Shown here piece after piece: positions 24,693 to 35,400 of a DNA stretch of 64,000 nt. Under the pieces are notes generated by a model, which made no database searches, had not been told where the DNA came from, and worked only from the letters and a program-made list of their open reading frames with translations. How positions within the stretch are numbered: the stretch's first letter is position 1; each line of letters begins with the position of its first letter. Source of the DNA: Paenibacillus andongensis (GTDB lineage: Bacteria; Bacillota; Bacilli; Paenibacillales; NBRC-103111); contig NZ_CP104467.1 in NCBI RefSeq assembly GCF_025369935.1, positions 1,069,001 to 1,133,000 on the forward strand, in the 5' to 3' direction. Position numbers and translations under genes: made by a program.

Positions 24693-24941
24693 ATGGGAGA
24701 AGCACCGTCGTGTTGCTGTGATTCGGAAAGCCCAAGTAATCCAGAATGATCAATCTTGCTTGCTACTTGATACGGACTGGCAATTTGAAGCGATCGTCAC
24801 GAATCTTGTATGGGAGCCCATTGATCTATGGCGATTTTACAACCAGCGGTGCTGTATGGAAAACTACATCAAGGAAGCCAAAGGCGGGGTTTCCATAGCC
24901 CTAATAAGGTGCGCCGATTATGATGCCGCTCTTCTATGAAT
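24693..24941 (+). pseudogene. IS1380-family transposase fragment
   Basis: The frame opens after a stop at 24690 and reads WEKHRRVAVIRKAQ, then WQFEAIVTNLVWEP, LWRFYNQRCCMENYIKEAKGG. The last segment is the hallmark of IS1380 transposases around their catalytic Glu. About 75 codons of a protein of more than 400 remain. The fragment ends at about 24900, where GH31 sequence begins in another frame, so this is a deletion or insertion junction. Confidence 0.75.
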
Positions 24942-25192
24942 TCAAGAATGACGATAAGGTTTGGGATATGAAAGACGAATACATGTATGGTCCGGATTTG
25001 TTGGTTGCCCCCATACTTTATGAAGGTGCTGTATCAAGAGAGGTGTATCTGCCCGAAGGTTCTTTATGGACGGATGCACGTACAGGAAGTATCTTCGAAG
25101 GCGGACAAACCATTCATGTTGAAGCTCCACTAAGTACAATTCCGGTATTTTTACGCGATGGAAAACAATCGTATCTTATTGGAAAAATATAA
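24908..25192 (+). pseudogene. GH31 alpha-glycosidase, C-terminal fragment
   Basis: Starting GAPIMMPLFYEF and continuing YMYGPDLLVAPIL, REVYLPEGSLWTDARTG and IPVFLRDG, this is the C-terminal beta-sandwich end of GH31 alpha-xylosidase/alpha-glucosidase enzymes. The N-terminal 600 or so residues, including the catalytic domain, are missing. It follows the IS1380 fragment without a gap. The relic suggests the polysaccharide region once had an alpha-xylosidase or alpha-glucosidase at this end. Confidence 0.8.
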
Positions 25193-25211
25193 AGATTAGT
25201 TTAGGTTTAGG

Positions 25212-25244
25212 GAGAAGCAGGAGGAATGCCTGCTTCTCTTTATT
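25212..25244 (+). terminator. Terminator after the GH31 fragment
   Basis: GAGAAGCAGG pairs with CCTGCTTCTC, followed by TTTATTT. Confidence 0.7.
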
Positions 25245-25354
25245 TGGAATCTAATCACATTACCATTACCATTCTCATTTAATTATGAAATATGTTATGA
25301 TTTCGAATGAATAATGCGTAATCATCCTACTAATTAATGAGAAGGAATAGTCAT

Positions 25355-27124
25355 ATGAAACCGTCCTATTTGAAAAAACTTCCCATCATGCTGCAATTAT
25401 CATTACTAGGTTTAATTATCGTTATGGTTATGCTTTCGATCATGGCTGTCAATTATTACCGTGCGGTCAATGTCGTTAAGAAGGATAACAACGATTACAT
25501 CAAAGGTGTTATTTCACAACTGAACCAATCTATTTCTGCCAATAGCAAAGATATTCAAAGAATTATTGAAACGGTTGCCTACAACGGACAAACCGTACAA
25601 CGTTATTTGAATTCAACAGATTTAGCCCAAAAGGTTGAATTGTTTACCCAGTTTAAGGCTTATTTGTCAGATATGAAGGGAATGAAAACGGGAATTCTGG
25701 ATATTGCGTTAATTGAAAATAATGGCACAGTCTATAACTTCAGTGCCAATTCGCCCCAGCTTGCAGTGATTTCTCAGGAAATTCCGAGAAATAATTTGTA
25801 CTCTTTTTTGGGGTTTAAAATGATCGCTTTACCTTATACGCTAACGCCAGTTGTAGTAGCGGGAGCACCAATCTACTCTACAACTAATTTTGAAAAGGAC
25901 AAACAAGAACTCGGTACTTTACTGCTGGTCTTAGATAATCGATTGCTTTTCGGCGACGGCAACCCTGTCAATTTACCCGAGGGTGCCTTAGTCTACATGA
26001 CGGATCGCAACGGAAGCCTCTTTTATACGAATGATGATTCAAGTAAACTGGGGAAGCCGATTCCAAAAGATAAATTGTTGAATCATAACAGTCAATATAT
26101 GATTCAGAGGGAAGCTATTCCGGAAATGGACGGTGAAATTATTATTGCCATGCCGAATCGTGTGCTCCTTCAAGGTCTTAACGATATCCGTCGACAGCAG
26201 CTCATCATGGTCGTCATCGCACTCGTATTGATGATCATACCTCTTCTGTTCGTGAGCAACAACATTCTGCGGCCTTTGAAGAAGTTTATGAGGCTGATGG
26301 GAGAAGTGAGTCTCGGGGAAAAAAAACATCTCAGCAAACGAATAGCAGTAGATGGTTATGCGGAAATGATTATTATGGCTTCGCGTTTCAATGAAATGTT
26401 GGCGGAAATCGAGAAGTTGACGGATCATTTGCTGGAAAGCAAACATGATCTTTACGAGACGGAATTGACCAAGCGTAGAGTGGAACTCACCCTTCTGCAA
26501 AGCCAAATCAATCCACATTTTTTATACAATACACTGGAATCAATTAAAGGGCTTGCCGTGGAGGAGGGTTCTACCCAAATATTTGAACTGACTAAAGCGC
26601 TTGCTTTGTTTTTCCGATACAGTGTCAAAGGATCTGACATGGTTCCCTTGGAAAGAGAATTGATGATCATTAAAAACTATATCTACATTCATCAAATTCG
26701 TTTTGGCAGACGGCTGCAAGTGGAGTACGATATTGGTACGGATTGCCTTTCCTATCTTGTTCCTAAAATGATCTTACAACCCATAGTGGAAAACGCCATT
26801 AAACATGGTATTGAGCCGCTCGAACGAACTGGTTTGTTGGTGATACGAGGCTATAGGGATGAGGAGAAGCTGTACCTCTTCGTTACTGATAACGGAACAG
26901 GAATAAGTTTGGAGAAGTTAAAGGAGATTCATACTACAATTGAACGCGGATCGGCTATTGAAGGCATTGATGACGATTCCGTAACTGGCATTGGACTTGC
27001 GAACGTGCATAACAGAATTCGCATGATCTTCGGTGAATCATATGGCATTGAGATGACGAGCGAGCTTAAAGTCGGAACAACCGTTTCATTTATTATTCCG
27101 ATTAGGGGGAATGAGCATGTATAA
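25355..27124 (+). CDS. YesM-type sensor histidine kinase (sugar module 1)
   Basis: 589 residues from ATG 25355 (AGAAGGAAT upstream). Two membrane helices (about residues 8-30 and 276-300) enclose an extracellular sensing domain. A HAMP linker follows, then a His_kinase (LytS/YesM-type) domain with phospho-acceptor His near residue 386 in QINPHFLYN, and a HATPase with N box ENAIKHG and G boxes DNGTG and GIGLANV. It would sense an extracellular oligosaccharide and phosphorylate the regulator encoded immediately after it, whose start overlaps its end by 14 bases. Confidence 0.9.
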   Translation: MKPSYLKKLPIMLQLSLLGLIIVMVMLSIMAVNYYRAVNVVKKDNNDYIKGVISQLNQSISANSKDIQRIIETVAYNGQTVQRYLNSTDLAQKVELFTQFKAYLSDMKGMKTGILDIALIENNGTVYNFSANSPQLAVISQEIPRNNLYSFLGFKMIALPYTLTPVVVAGAPIYSTTNFEKDKQELGTLLLVLDNRLLFGDGNPVNLPEGALVYMTDRNGSLFYTNDDSSKLGKPIPKDKLLNHNSQYMIQREAIPEMDGEIIIAMPNRVLLQGLNDIRRQQLIMVVIALVLMIIPLLFVSNNILRPLKKFMRLMGEVSLGEKKHLSKRIAVDGYAEMIIMASRFNEMLAEIEKLTDHLLESKHDLYETELTKRRVELTLLQSQINPHFLYNTLESIKGLAVEEGSTQIFELTKALALFFRYSVKGSDMVPLERELMIIKNYIYIHQIRFGRRLQVEYDIGTDCLSYLVPKMILQPIVENAIKHGIEPLERTGLLVIRGYRDEEKLYLFVTDNGTGISLEKLKEIHTTIERGSAIEGIDDDSVTGIGLANVHNRIRMIFGESYGIEMTSELKVGTTVSFIIPIRGNEHV

Positions 27125-28553
27125 AGTCTTTATTGTGGACGACGAGGAACTGGTTATTAAAAGCCTGAAAGCGTCGGTGGATTGGAAGGGATGCGGCTAT
27201 GAAGTTGTTGGGTATGCCCAGAGCGGGGAGGAGGCAGTGGAAGCTGTAAAACAAGTTCAGCCGGATGTGGTTTTTTCCGATATTCGGATGCCCGGAATGA
27301 ACGGGCTGGAACTGAAAAAACGATTGGACGACGTCGGTATATCCTCCAAATTTATCATAGTGAGCGGTCTGGCGGAATTTGCTCTCGCACAGAAAGCGAT
27401 CCAGAACGGCGTATCCGGTTATTGCCTGAAGCCTTTCGACGAGATGGAACTCATGGGGTATCTGAAAAAGATCAAGCGGGAATTAGACGCCAGCCGTCTG
27501 TTGCCTGAAGGGGAAATCCTTGATTTGATTGAAAGCGGTACGCCGGAAGCAAACAGCAGATTGCGACGGGAGTTAGCTTTTGCCGGAATTGACGAGTCCG
27601 GAAAAGACGACTTGCGTATCATGCTTACCGTAAGAAGGGACAGGCTGCCGATCCATGAGCAAACCCCTTGCCTTACGGTGCGTATTGGTTATCGCAAGTT
27701 TATTTACGTAATGGCGGACAGCGATGCAGCACAGTTCATGTCCAACTTTTCTTCTGAAAGTCGTGAATTCTGGAAAGGAATCGGGTTCAGCGAGCGGGTT
27801 GTCGAGCCGGCAGAATTTACGCAGGCTATCCAGGATGCGGAACTTCAAGCCTATCAATATTTCACTTTAGCCGAAAGCTTCACATGGGAAGGATCATGCG
27901 AAACCAATGACATGAAGCCGGTATTTGTAGAACTGACTGCAGGTAATAGCCAGGCGATCATTGCGCAGTTGGATTCCTTGTTATCCATGTTTCAGAGCGG
28001 CCTTCTGAATATCCGGCATGCCCTGTTGTTGTATAACGACTGCATTTCGAAACAAAGTCGAAATGGTAAGGAGTCGGACGATTTATACCTATATTCATTG
28101 GAACAATTGGCTGATCAGTTTGAAGATGTCCGGGATATGATCGAGTATTTAAAGCGATTGTTCCGGGAGGAGCAGACCGAACAACAGCACGTTCTCATAC
28201 AACCTGGACGCAGTACATTCTCTGCCATGCTGGAATACATCAACGAGCACTTCAGCGAGGACATTACCATTCTGGGCGTAAGTAAACGATTCAAATTAAA
28301 CCCAAACTACATCTCGCAATTATTCAGAAAAGAACTGGATAAAACCTTTACCGAATACATGACTGGCCTTAGAATGAGCCGCGCTTCGGAGTTGCTCAAG
28401 ACCACCTCCATTCCGATCAACGAAATAGCGGAGCAGATAGGATATAAGGATTATTTTTATTTCAGTAAAATATTCAAAAAAATGATGGGCGTTCCGCCTA
28501 GAACCTATCGATTCGACCAAGGTCAAAACGGTTTTTTTCCGGCTCCTGAATAA
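27111..28553 (+). CDS. YesN-type AraC response regulator (sugar module 1)
   Basis: 480 residues. Receiver domain at residues 1-120 with acidic pair VDDEE, phospho-acceptor Asp near 55 (FSDIRMPGMNG) and Lys in YCLKPF. A variable middle follows. A C-terminal AraC double helix-turn-helix (about residues 375-470) contains INEIAEQIGYKDYFYFSKIFKKMMGVPPRTYR. Such regulators activate adjacent ABC transporter and hydrolase genes. The last codons overlap a terminator-like hairpin. A decayed copy of this gene's 3' end and downstream promoter occurs at 36762-37190. Confidence 0.9.
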   Translation: MSMYKVFIVDDEELVIKSLKASVDWKGCGYEVVGYAQSGEEAVEAVKQVQPDVVFSDIRMPGMNGLELKKRLDDVGISSKFIIVSGLAEFALAQKAIQNGVSGYCLKPFDEMELMGYLKKIKRELDASRLLPEGEILDLIESGTPEANSRLRRELAFAGIDESGKDDLRIMLTVRRDRLPIHEQTPCLTVRIGYRKFIYVMADSDAAQFMSNFSSESREFWKGIGFSERVVEPAEFTQAIQDAELQAYQYFTLAESFTWEGSCETNDMKPVFVELTAGNSQAIIAQLDSLLSMFQSGLLNIRHALLLYNDCISKQSRNGKESDDLYLYSLEQLADQFEDVRDMIEYLKRLFREEQTEQQHVLIQPGRSTFSAMLEYINEHFSEDITILGVSKRFKLNPNYISQLFRKELDKTFTEYMTGLRMSRASELLKTTSIPINEIAEQIGYKDYFYFSKIFKKMMGVPPRTYRFDQGQNGFFPAPE

Positions 28554-28570
28554 AGGAGTCCTTTTTTTTT
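28541..28570 (+). terminator. Terminator overlapping the yesN stop codon
   Basis: GGCTCC...GGAGTCC hairpin with a run of T from 28562 to 28570. Confidence 0.7.
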
Positions 28571-28683
28571 GTACTCTAAATCGGTAACTTGTACTTGAAT
28601 TAGGTGTAAGATCATTCCGACTCCTATACGACACAAAGTTGTTTAAAAATACAAAATAAATGCTAATTGAGCGACATACCCCT

Positions 28684-28706
28684 AGGAAAGCGCTTGCTTT
28701 ATAATG
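28684..28706 (+). promoter_or_regulatory. cre-like element and -10-like TATAAT
   Basis: GGAAAGCGCTTGCTTTATAATG. GAAAGCGCTTGCTT resembles the catabolite-responsive element bound by CcpA, and TATAAT follows directly. The same arrangement, GAAAGCGCTCGCTTTATACTG, is found at 37160-37180. Glucose repression of the module is a reasonable inference. Confidence 0.5.
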
Positions 28707-28727
28707 AGTCCAGGAGGCGAGAGGGAT

Positions 28728-29690
28728 ATGCAACATACAGTAACACAGACAAAATACAAAAGACGCCGCGGGGCGGAAGTCGTCCGTCGGCGATGGCAGG
28801 AAGTCGTCCGGCATAAGTATTTCTACTTGATGGTATTCCCAACGGTGTTGTTCTTTCTGATCTTCGCGTATGTACCCATGTACGGAGTGATCTTGGCTTT
28901 TAAGGACTTCAATTATTCACTGGGCATCATGAACAGTCCCTGGAACAACTTTCAAAACTTTCGGGATGTGCTGGGCGATCCGAAATTCCATCATGCGTTC
29001 AACAACACCTTGTTGATTAGCTTCGGGCGTTTGCTTATCGAATTTCCGATTCCGATCCTGCTGGCGATTATGTTGAATGAAATGCGAAACGGAAAATTAA
29101 AACGGATCTATCAAACCGTATTTACGATTCCGCATTTCATCAGCTGGGTCGTGTTAAGCGGAATCATAACGAGTATCCTGAGCGATCAGGGCGTGCTCAA
29201 TCAGATCCTGCAGCTATTCGGATGGGAAAAAAACACGATCCTGATCCACGATGGAAGTTTTCTGGCGCTGCTGTTCACATCGAACATATGGAAAGAAGCA
29301 GGCTGGTCCTCCATTATTTATCTGGCCGCCATCGCGGGTATCAATCCCGAGCTTTATGAAGCGGCGGCCATAGACGGCGCAAACCGTTATCAGCAAATGA
29401 AGGCCATTACATGGCCGGTGATCCTTACTACGGCAGCTATTCTACTTATTCTGGCAGTCGGCGGTATCATGAATGGCGGGTTCGATCAGATTTTCAATTT
29501 GTATAACCCGGCCGTGTATGAACGTGCAGATATTCTCGATACCTACGTTTATCGCAGTGCCTTTGTAGACGCAACGGGGTTCGGCTTTTCCACTACAGTT
29601 GGTTTACTGAAATCCGTTATCAGTTGTTTGTTGCTTTTCGGAGCAAACTTTTTTGTGAAGCATGTTATGAAGGAGGGCGGCCTCTATTGA
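28728..29690 (+). CDS. LplB-type ABC sugar permease (module 1)
   Basis: 320 residues from ATG 28728, preceded by CAGGAGGCGAGAGGG; an upstream in-frame ATG at 28704 lacks a site. Six membrane helices and the permease EAA motif (LYEAAAIDGANRYQQMKAITWPV, near residue 220) are visible. It would form the transmembrane pore with the next gene product for uptake of an oligosaccharide. No ATPase gene is nearby; in this family a shared MsmX-type ATPase encoded elsewhere is usual. Confidence 0.9.
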   Translation: MQHTVTQTKYKRRRGAEVVRRRWQEVVRHKYFYLMVFPTVLFFLIFAYVPMYGVILAFKDFNYSLGIMNSPWNNFQNFRDVLGDPKFHHAFNNTLLISFGRLLIEFPIPILLAIMLNEMRNGKLKRIYQTVFTIPHFISWVVLSGIITSILSDQGVLNQILQLFGWEKNTILIHDGSFLALLFTSNIWKEAGWSSIIYLAAIAGINPELYEAAAIDGANRYQQMKAITWPVILTTAAILLILAVGGIMNGGFDQIFNLYNPAVYERADILDTYVYRSAFVDATGFGFSTTVGLLKSVISCLLLFGANFFVKHVMKEGGLY

Positions 29691-30559
29691 AACGTTTCTC
29701 GGTTTCTAAGGCGTTTATTGCGATCTTCCTGGGGTTGTGCGCGATCGTGGCTGTGTTCCCGTTTTATCAAACGCTCGTTCTGTCCTTGTCTACTATATTA
29801 GACAAGAAAGCGGGAGGGGTCATGTTGTTTCCGAGATCCATTGATCTCTCTTCGTATAAATATATTTTTCATGAAGGGAAAGTGGTCAATGGTTTGCTTA
29901 TATCAGTCTTCGTGACCGTGTTAGGCACATTGATAAATTTGATAGTAACGACGACTGGCGCTTACGCGTTATCCAAGAATTCGATGCCAGGCCGTAACGC
30001 GATCCTTACTTGCATCATCTTTACCATGTTTTTCTCAGGCGGTCTTATTCCCTTTTATTTGACCATTCAAAGCCTGCACTTGCAGAATAATTTACTTGTC
30101 ATGGTATTGCCGGCGGCTGTAAACGCCTTCAACCTCATCCTGATGAAGAATTTCTTTGGAACCGTCAACCCTGCTCTTGAAGAGTCGGCCAAAATTGACG
30201 GGGCCAACGATCTGAGTATCCTCATTCGCATCGTCATACCTGTTTCGTTGCCGATCATGGCGACCATGTGCTTGTTTTATGCGGTTGATCGTTGGAATGA
30301 ATGGTGGCTCCCGATGTTGTTTATCAACGATATAAACTTGCATCCCTTGCAGCTTGTATTAAGAGACACGATAACCAATCTGAGTCAGTCGATCAACAGC
30401 TCGTTAGGCCAACAGTTTGCCGCACAAATGCAAAACGTTTATCCGGAATCGGTAAAGTCAGCGATGATCATCGTCTCCGCCATTCCCATATTAATGGCTT
30501 ATCCATTCGTGCAGAAACACTTCAATGCAGGAGTCATGGTCGGCTCCGTCAAAGAATGA
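29687..30559 (+). CDS. YtcP/LplC-type ABC sugar permease (module 1)
   Basis: 290 residues from TTG 29687, which overlaps the stop of the first permease and has AAGGAGGGCGG upstream. The frame opens earlier but without a site. Six membrane helices; EAA motif LEESAKIDGANDLSILIRIVIPVSLP near residue 165. Typical C-terminus PFVQKHFNAGVMVGSVKE of CUT1 permeases. Partner of the preceding permease and of the lipoprotein that follows. Confidence 0.9.
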   Translation: MKRFSVSKAFIAIFLGLCAIVAVFPFYQTLVLSLSTILDKKAGGVMLFPRSIDLSSYKYIFHEGKVVNGLLISVFVTVLGTLINLIVTTTGAYALSKNSMPGRNAILTCIIFTMFFSGGLIPFYLTIQSLHLQNNLLVMVLPAAVNAFNLILMKNFFGTVNPALEESAKIDGANDLSILIRIVIPVSLPIMATMCLFYAVDRWNEWWLPMLFINDINLHPLQLVLRDTITNLSQSINSSLGQQFAAQMQNVYPESVKSAMIIVSAIPILMAYPFVQKHFNAGVMVGSVKE

Positions 30560-30624
30560 TAATAATGGCTTCGGCCGCTATTATATACATCTTGAGCTTC
30601 AAAAATACAAGGAGGGTTTATAAA

Positions 30625-32244
30625 ATGAAGGTTAAACAAAGAGTATTAGCATGTTCGGCTTTGATTTTGCTTGCAGGTACGGTGCTATCCGCCTGCAGCA
30701 AAGAGGGGAGCAAGACAAATACCCCGAGCGTAACGCCAAACGCATCACAGAAGCCAGGTGATACGGCAATGAGCAAGCCATTGGAGCTCAGCGTTGCCGT
30801 ATGGGACATTGAGACGGGCTTTAACGCTCCAAATGCAAAAAATGACACCGTTTACAACGATTTGACCAAGAAATTCAACATCACGATCAAACCCATTCAG
30901 ATTACCTGGAACGACTGGGAGGAGAAGGCAAAGGTATGGGCCGCGTCCAATCAGCTTCCCGATATGTTCGCCGACGTGCTCGCTACTGGTAATATCGGGT
31001 TGTACCAAACATGGGCCAAGCAAGGCGTCCTCAAGGCGCTCCCCGACGACCTGAGCTCGTATCCGAATTTGAAAAAAGCCATGTCCAATGAGGCTGTGCA
31101 ACCGTACAAGGTGGATGGGAAATTCTATACGGTTCCGCGCTTTGGCGGCGAGGATGTCGGCGATGGAAGGCTAGGCAGGCCTATCCGTTATCGGAAAGAC
31201 TGGGCGGCGGAAGCCGGATATACGAAGGACCCGGCAAGCTTTGAAGAATTCGTGACCATGACCAAAGCGGTCATGCTGAAGCACCCTGGAATCGCCGGTT
31301 TGACGGTTAATGCGAAAGACTATCTGTATACGACATTTTTAGGAAGTTTCCCTGATATGGTGTATCCCGATAACTGGAGCAAAGAAAACGGCAAGTGGAT
31401 CCCTTCCTTCACATCCGAGAGAGCCTATACGGGTATCCAACAGCTTCGCACCCTTTATACAGATGGTATCCTTGACAAGGACTTTGCAACTCAGAAAGAC
31501 GCTGATGGCACGAACAAGTTTTTGAACGGTCAAAGCTTTGCGCTTTTCGGCGATGTCGTAGAGGCTCCTAAAGTAGAAGCCTTCAAAAAGGCGAATCCGG
31601 GAGTTGAAGTTTCCAAAGCAATTGGTTATATGAATATTTGGCCGGCCGCCGACGGGAAACGGTATACGCCAGGTGGAGCTCCTTTCTGGTCCGAAACGCT
31701 ATTCCCCGCCACGCTTGACGAAGAAAAATTCAAACGGGCGCTCCAAGTGCTGGATTACATGATGTCTGATGAGTATAGGGTTCTAGTAGCGAGTGGAATC
31801 AAGAATGTCGATTATAAAGTGGACAATGAAAAATACGTTTCCGTGCTCAAACCCGATGAAAAGCTTGACGACAAATACCCGATCACGCGAAAACTGGGTT
31901 GGCTTGCCGCATGGGACCCTACCTACTTTAAAGGCAAAGCAGTGATAAGCTCAGACCCTGATTTTGCTGCAGTGCAAAAAGATCAACTTGATACATTCAA
32001 TCGTTATAAACAAGAAGATACGCTGATGCCTCTCCACTTTGAATTCGATGCGGTAATTACTCCAGCTAAAAGCAAGTTTCAGGCTCTGGGCAACGATATC
32101 AGGAATGACATCATCAAAGTCATTCTGGGCAAGGGCGATCCGATTGCCCAGTGGAAAGAAATCGTGAAGAGCTACGACTCCAAAGGTGTGCCTGAAGCCA
32201 TCAAAGAAGTCAACGACGAGGTAGCCAAGAGAGGCATTAAGTAA
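30625..32244 (+). CDS. Extracellular solute-binding lipoprotein (module 1)
   Basis: 539 residues from ATG 30625 (AAGGAGGG upstream). Signal peptide with lipobox LSAC near residue 20, so the mature protein is lipid-anchored outside the membrane. Large family 1-type binding protein of the LipO/YtcQ class, typical for systems with LplB/YtcP permeases (about 500-560 residues). Aromatic-rich C-terminal half (WLAAWDPTYFKG). It would capture an oligosaccharide and deliver it to the two permeases. A strong hairpin follows the gene. Confidence 0.9.
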   Translation: MKVKQRVLACSALILLAGTVLSACSKEGSKTNTPSVTPNASQKPGDTAMSKPLELSVAVWDIETGFNAPNAKNDTVYNDLTKKFNITIKPIQITWNDWEEKAKVWAASNQLPDMFADVLATGNIGLYQTWAKQGVLKALPDDLSSYPNLKKAMSNEAVQPYKVDGKFYTVPRFGGEDVGDGRLGRPIRYRKDWAAEAGYTKDPASFEEFVTMTKAVMLKHPGIAGLTVNAKDYLYTTFLGSFPDMVYPDNWSKENGKWIPSFTSERAYTGIQQLRTLYTDGILDKDFATQKDADGTNKFLNGQSFALFGDVVEAPKVEAFKKANPGVEVSKAIGYMNIWPAADGKRYTPGGAPFWSETLFPATLDEEKFKRALQVLDYMMSDEYRVLVASGIKNVDYKVDNEKYVSVLKPDEKLDDKYPITRKLGWLAAWDPTYFKGKAVISSDPDFAAVQKDQLDTFNRYKQEDTLMPLHFEFDAVITPAKSKFQALGNDIRNDIIKVILGKGDPIAQWKEIVKSYDSKGVPEAIKEVNDEVAKRGIK

Positions 32245-32274
32245 CAACTCCTATTTCATGACCGTTCATGACAT

Positions 32275-32321
32275 GAGAGAAGCTTCCGAACTATACGCAA
32301 CCTGTTCGCGAAGCTTCTCTC
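32275..32321 (+). promoter_or_regulatory. Long hairpin without U-tract after the binding-protein gene
   Basis: GAGAGAAGCTTCCGAAC pairs with GTTCGCGAAGCTTCTCTC (one mismatch). No T-run follows, so it more likely stabilises the upstream mRNA or weakens read-through than terminates fully. Confidence 0.55.
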
Positions 32322-32412
32322 GTTCCTGATAAACTTTAGGGAAAGGAGGATGAACAAACCGTTTTTGTATGCGCTTTAAATCAGCTTTTCATTAAAGAAG
32401 GAGTTGAAATGT

Positions 32413-35400
32413 ATGGTCTTTCACAGAAGTAAGAAATGGTCTAAAGTGTTATCTATTCTGATTGCATTTGTAGTAGCTTTCGTTCCGATCATGTTCAACT
32501 TTCCAGCAACGGTTCAAGCAGCGACAACATTACAGACTTATCCTGCCCCAACGGGTGTTGCACTGAACAACACGTTTACTGTTCAAGTACGTGCAAACGG
32601 CGGAGCTTGGCAGAATGTGGACGCATATGACGTGATGGTTCAGTATAATTCTGCATCTCATGCCTCCTTCGCCTATTTCGATACGAACGGTCCGGTTGAC
32701 GTTCAAGTGACTTATAACGGGACCCTTACATCGGCAGCGGTCAATCCTGCGAGCAAGGGCATTACTCCCGCGATCAACGGCAATACCATGACCTTTACCA
32801 TACCCGGTCCCACCAAGCTCTCGGTTGAGGTTAATGGGGATGTTGCCCATAATCTTCATCTTTTTGCAAACCCGATAGACCCTAATCCTCCGAGTCCTAC
32901 AGATCCGAATGTCATTTACGTGGGTCCCGGTTATTATAACCAGGACTATAGGGTGCCAAGTGGAAAAACACTTTATCTTGCAGGCGGAGCAGTCGTTCAC
33001 GGTGCGATCTATATGGACAGCACCACCAATGCCAAGCTCATGGGCCGCGGCGTTATTGACCGGCCTGTAGCCAGGGCCATTTCGCTTGACAACGCCACAG
33101 GAGCCGTTGTCGACGGGATCATCGTAAAAGACTACGGTGACGGCAATAATGGTGGCTGCTTCATGAATATTGGAAATTCCAGCAATATATCAATCAATAA
33201 CGCAAAGGGTTTCGGAACCGCGAGATGGTCTGACGGTATCGATGTATTTACATCTACCAACGTTACCATCAACGACACGTTTATCCGCTCCGGTGATGAC
33301 TCCATTGCTGTATACGGTCCCCGCCCGAACGGGGGACATGTTTACAATGGGGATCTTCAAAATGTGAATGTAACGGGCAGTATTTTGTGGCCCGATAAGG
33401 CACATTCGATTAACATCGGCTTCCATGGCGACCCGACCTTACCAGGCGGAGGAGCCAATCTCGATTCGATTAGCTTTAAGGATATTGACATCCTGACGTA
33501 CGACCCGGCGGATGCGGGTTTTTCCTTACCTATCAACATCGCTGTTGCAAACGGCAACATGCTCACCAATGTCTATTTCGAAAACATCCGAATACAGGAT
33601 TCTGTTGTTCACAAGATTGTTGATATCTCAGTCGGTACCGGAGATATGCCCGGTGGTGTTATGGGACGTGGAATCAACAACGTCTATTTTAAGAATGTCA
33701 GCTATACCGGCACTAATAGCACATCTTCACCCATTTCCGGTGCACAAAACGTCACCTTTGAGAATTTGAAGGTGAACGGAACGACAATCACAAGCGCCAG
33801 TGCGGGGAATTTCTCGATCGGCGGCAATACAAGCAACATCCGGTTTGTTGCTGCAGGCGGTGCAAGCTATACCCCCATTTCGGTTTCGCCGCGCGTTTGG
33901 CCCACCTACACCAATATGGCTTTGAATAAGACGGCTACTGCGGGCAGCTCTGCTGTGGGAAGTCCTGCTTCCGGCGCCAATGACAGTGCATCCGGAACCA
34001 ATTGGACTGCAGGCAGCGGAACCGTCGGCCAGTGGTGGAAGATGGATCTCGGCGCCATCAGGAGAATAACCGGAGGCACCCAGACAACCTGGACTACAGA
34101 CGGTTCATTTATCAAGTACATGACGGAAGTATCGGTGGATGGTGTCAACTGGACCAATGTGGTTGACAAGAGCGACAACACAGATGCCCATCAGGTTCAA
34201 TGGGATCATTTTGTGACTTATGCCCGCTATCTCAAGATTTCCATAACCGGGTTGGATAGCGGCACGATTCCCGGCATCTCGGATATCAAGGTGCTCGGGG
34301 ATTCGGAAACGTGGTCGGTCTCACCGCCGGCTGTTACAGCTAAAGTGAACCTGACATCCAGCTTCAATTTGGACGGCTTCAGCTACGATTCCAATAAATC
34401 CAACGGAAACTTTGACGGTAGGGGATACACCTATTCTGCAGATCTTGTGAATACCACTCCTACTTATAACGGAATACCTTTCCAACTCGGACCCATGGCG
34501 AATGGAATGAATAACGTGGTTCAAAGCACCGGACAGACCATCACTGTGCCGCAGGGAGTATACTCCGATTTGTGGGTCCTTGGCGCGGCAGGCTTCCAAA
34601 CGGAGACAGGTACCTTCACGATTCACTATACAGACGGGACCAGCTCCACGGGCCAAATATCCGAGAATCTCTGGAGCGTAAGTGCCTTGAATGCGGTCGA
34701 GACATTCAACCACAGACACAGCAGTACGATGGATAGTTCGGTAGAACCCAGCATGTTTGCCGATTCCATCCCGGTGGATCTGTCCAAGACAGTAGCTAGC
34801 GTGACCTTGCCTAATAACACGAATATAAAGATTTTCGCCATGACCTTGTCAAGGAGTACGCCGGTTACCATGGCCGATCTGTCCTCCTACTATAACACCG
34901 ACGGCTTCAGCTATGACTCCAATCGGACGAATGGAAACTTTGACGGCGCAGGATACTCCTATCCGGCTGATCTGGTAAATACAACACCTGCATATGGCGG
35001 GGTGCCTTTCCAGCTCGGCTCTATGACCAATGGATCGAACAATGTTGTCAAAGGTACAGGGCAGACCCTAAACCTGACACCGGGAGCATACTCCAGCATA
35101 TGGTTCCTTGGTGCGGCAACAGGCGGCAATCAGACAGGCACCTTCCAAATTAATTATACGGACGGTACAAATTCTACGGCAAGTATAACGGAGAATGACT
35201 GGGGCGGGCAACCTTCCAATACGGTTGTGACCTTTGGACATAGGCACAGCCAGACTGCCGATACGACAGGCAATTGGTCCATCTTTGTCTATTCTTTAAT
35301 CCCAACTGCCGGCAAGACAGTGGCAAGCATTACATTGCCCAACAATGGAAAGATGAAGGTTTTTGCCATCTCCATGTTAGGATCAACAGCGGGAGCACCT

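Noticed and set aside
30301-30624. Long N-terminal extension of the module 1 binding protein
   Set aside because: It overlaps the permease gene in another frame; the lipoprotein signal peptide and AAGGAGGG site place the start at 30625.
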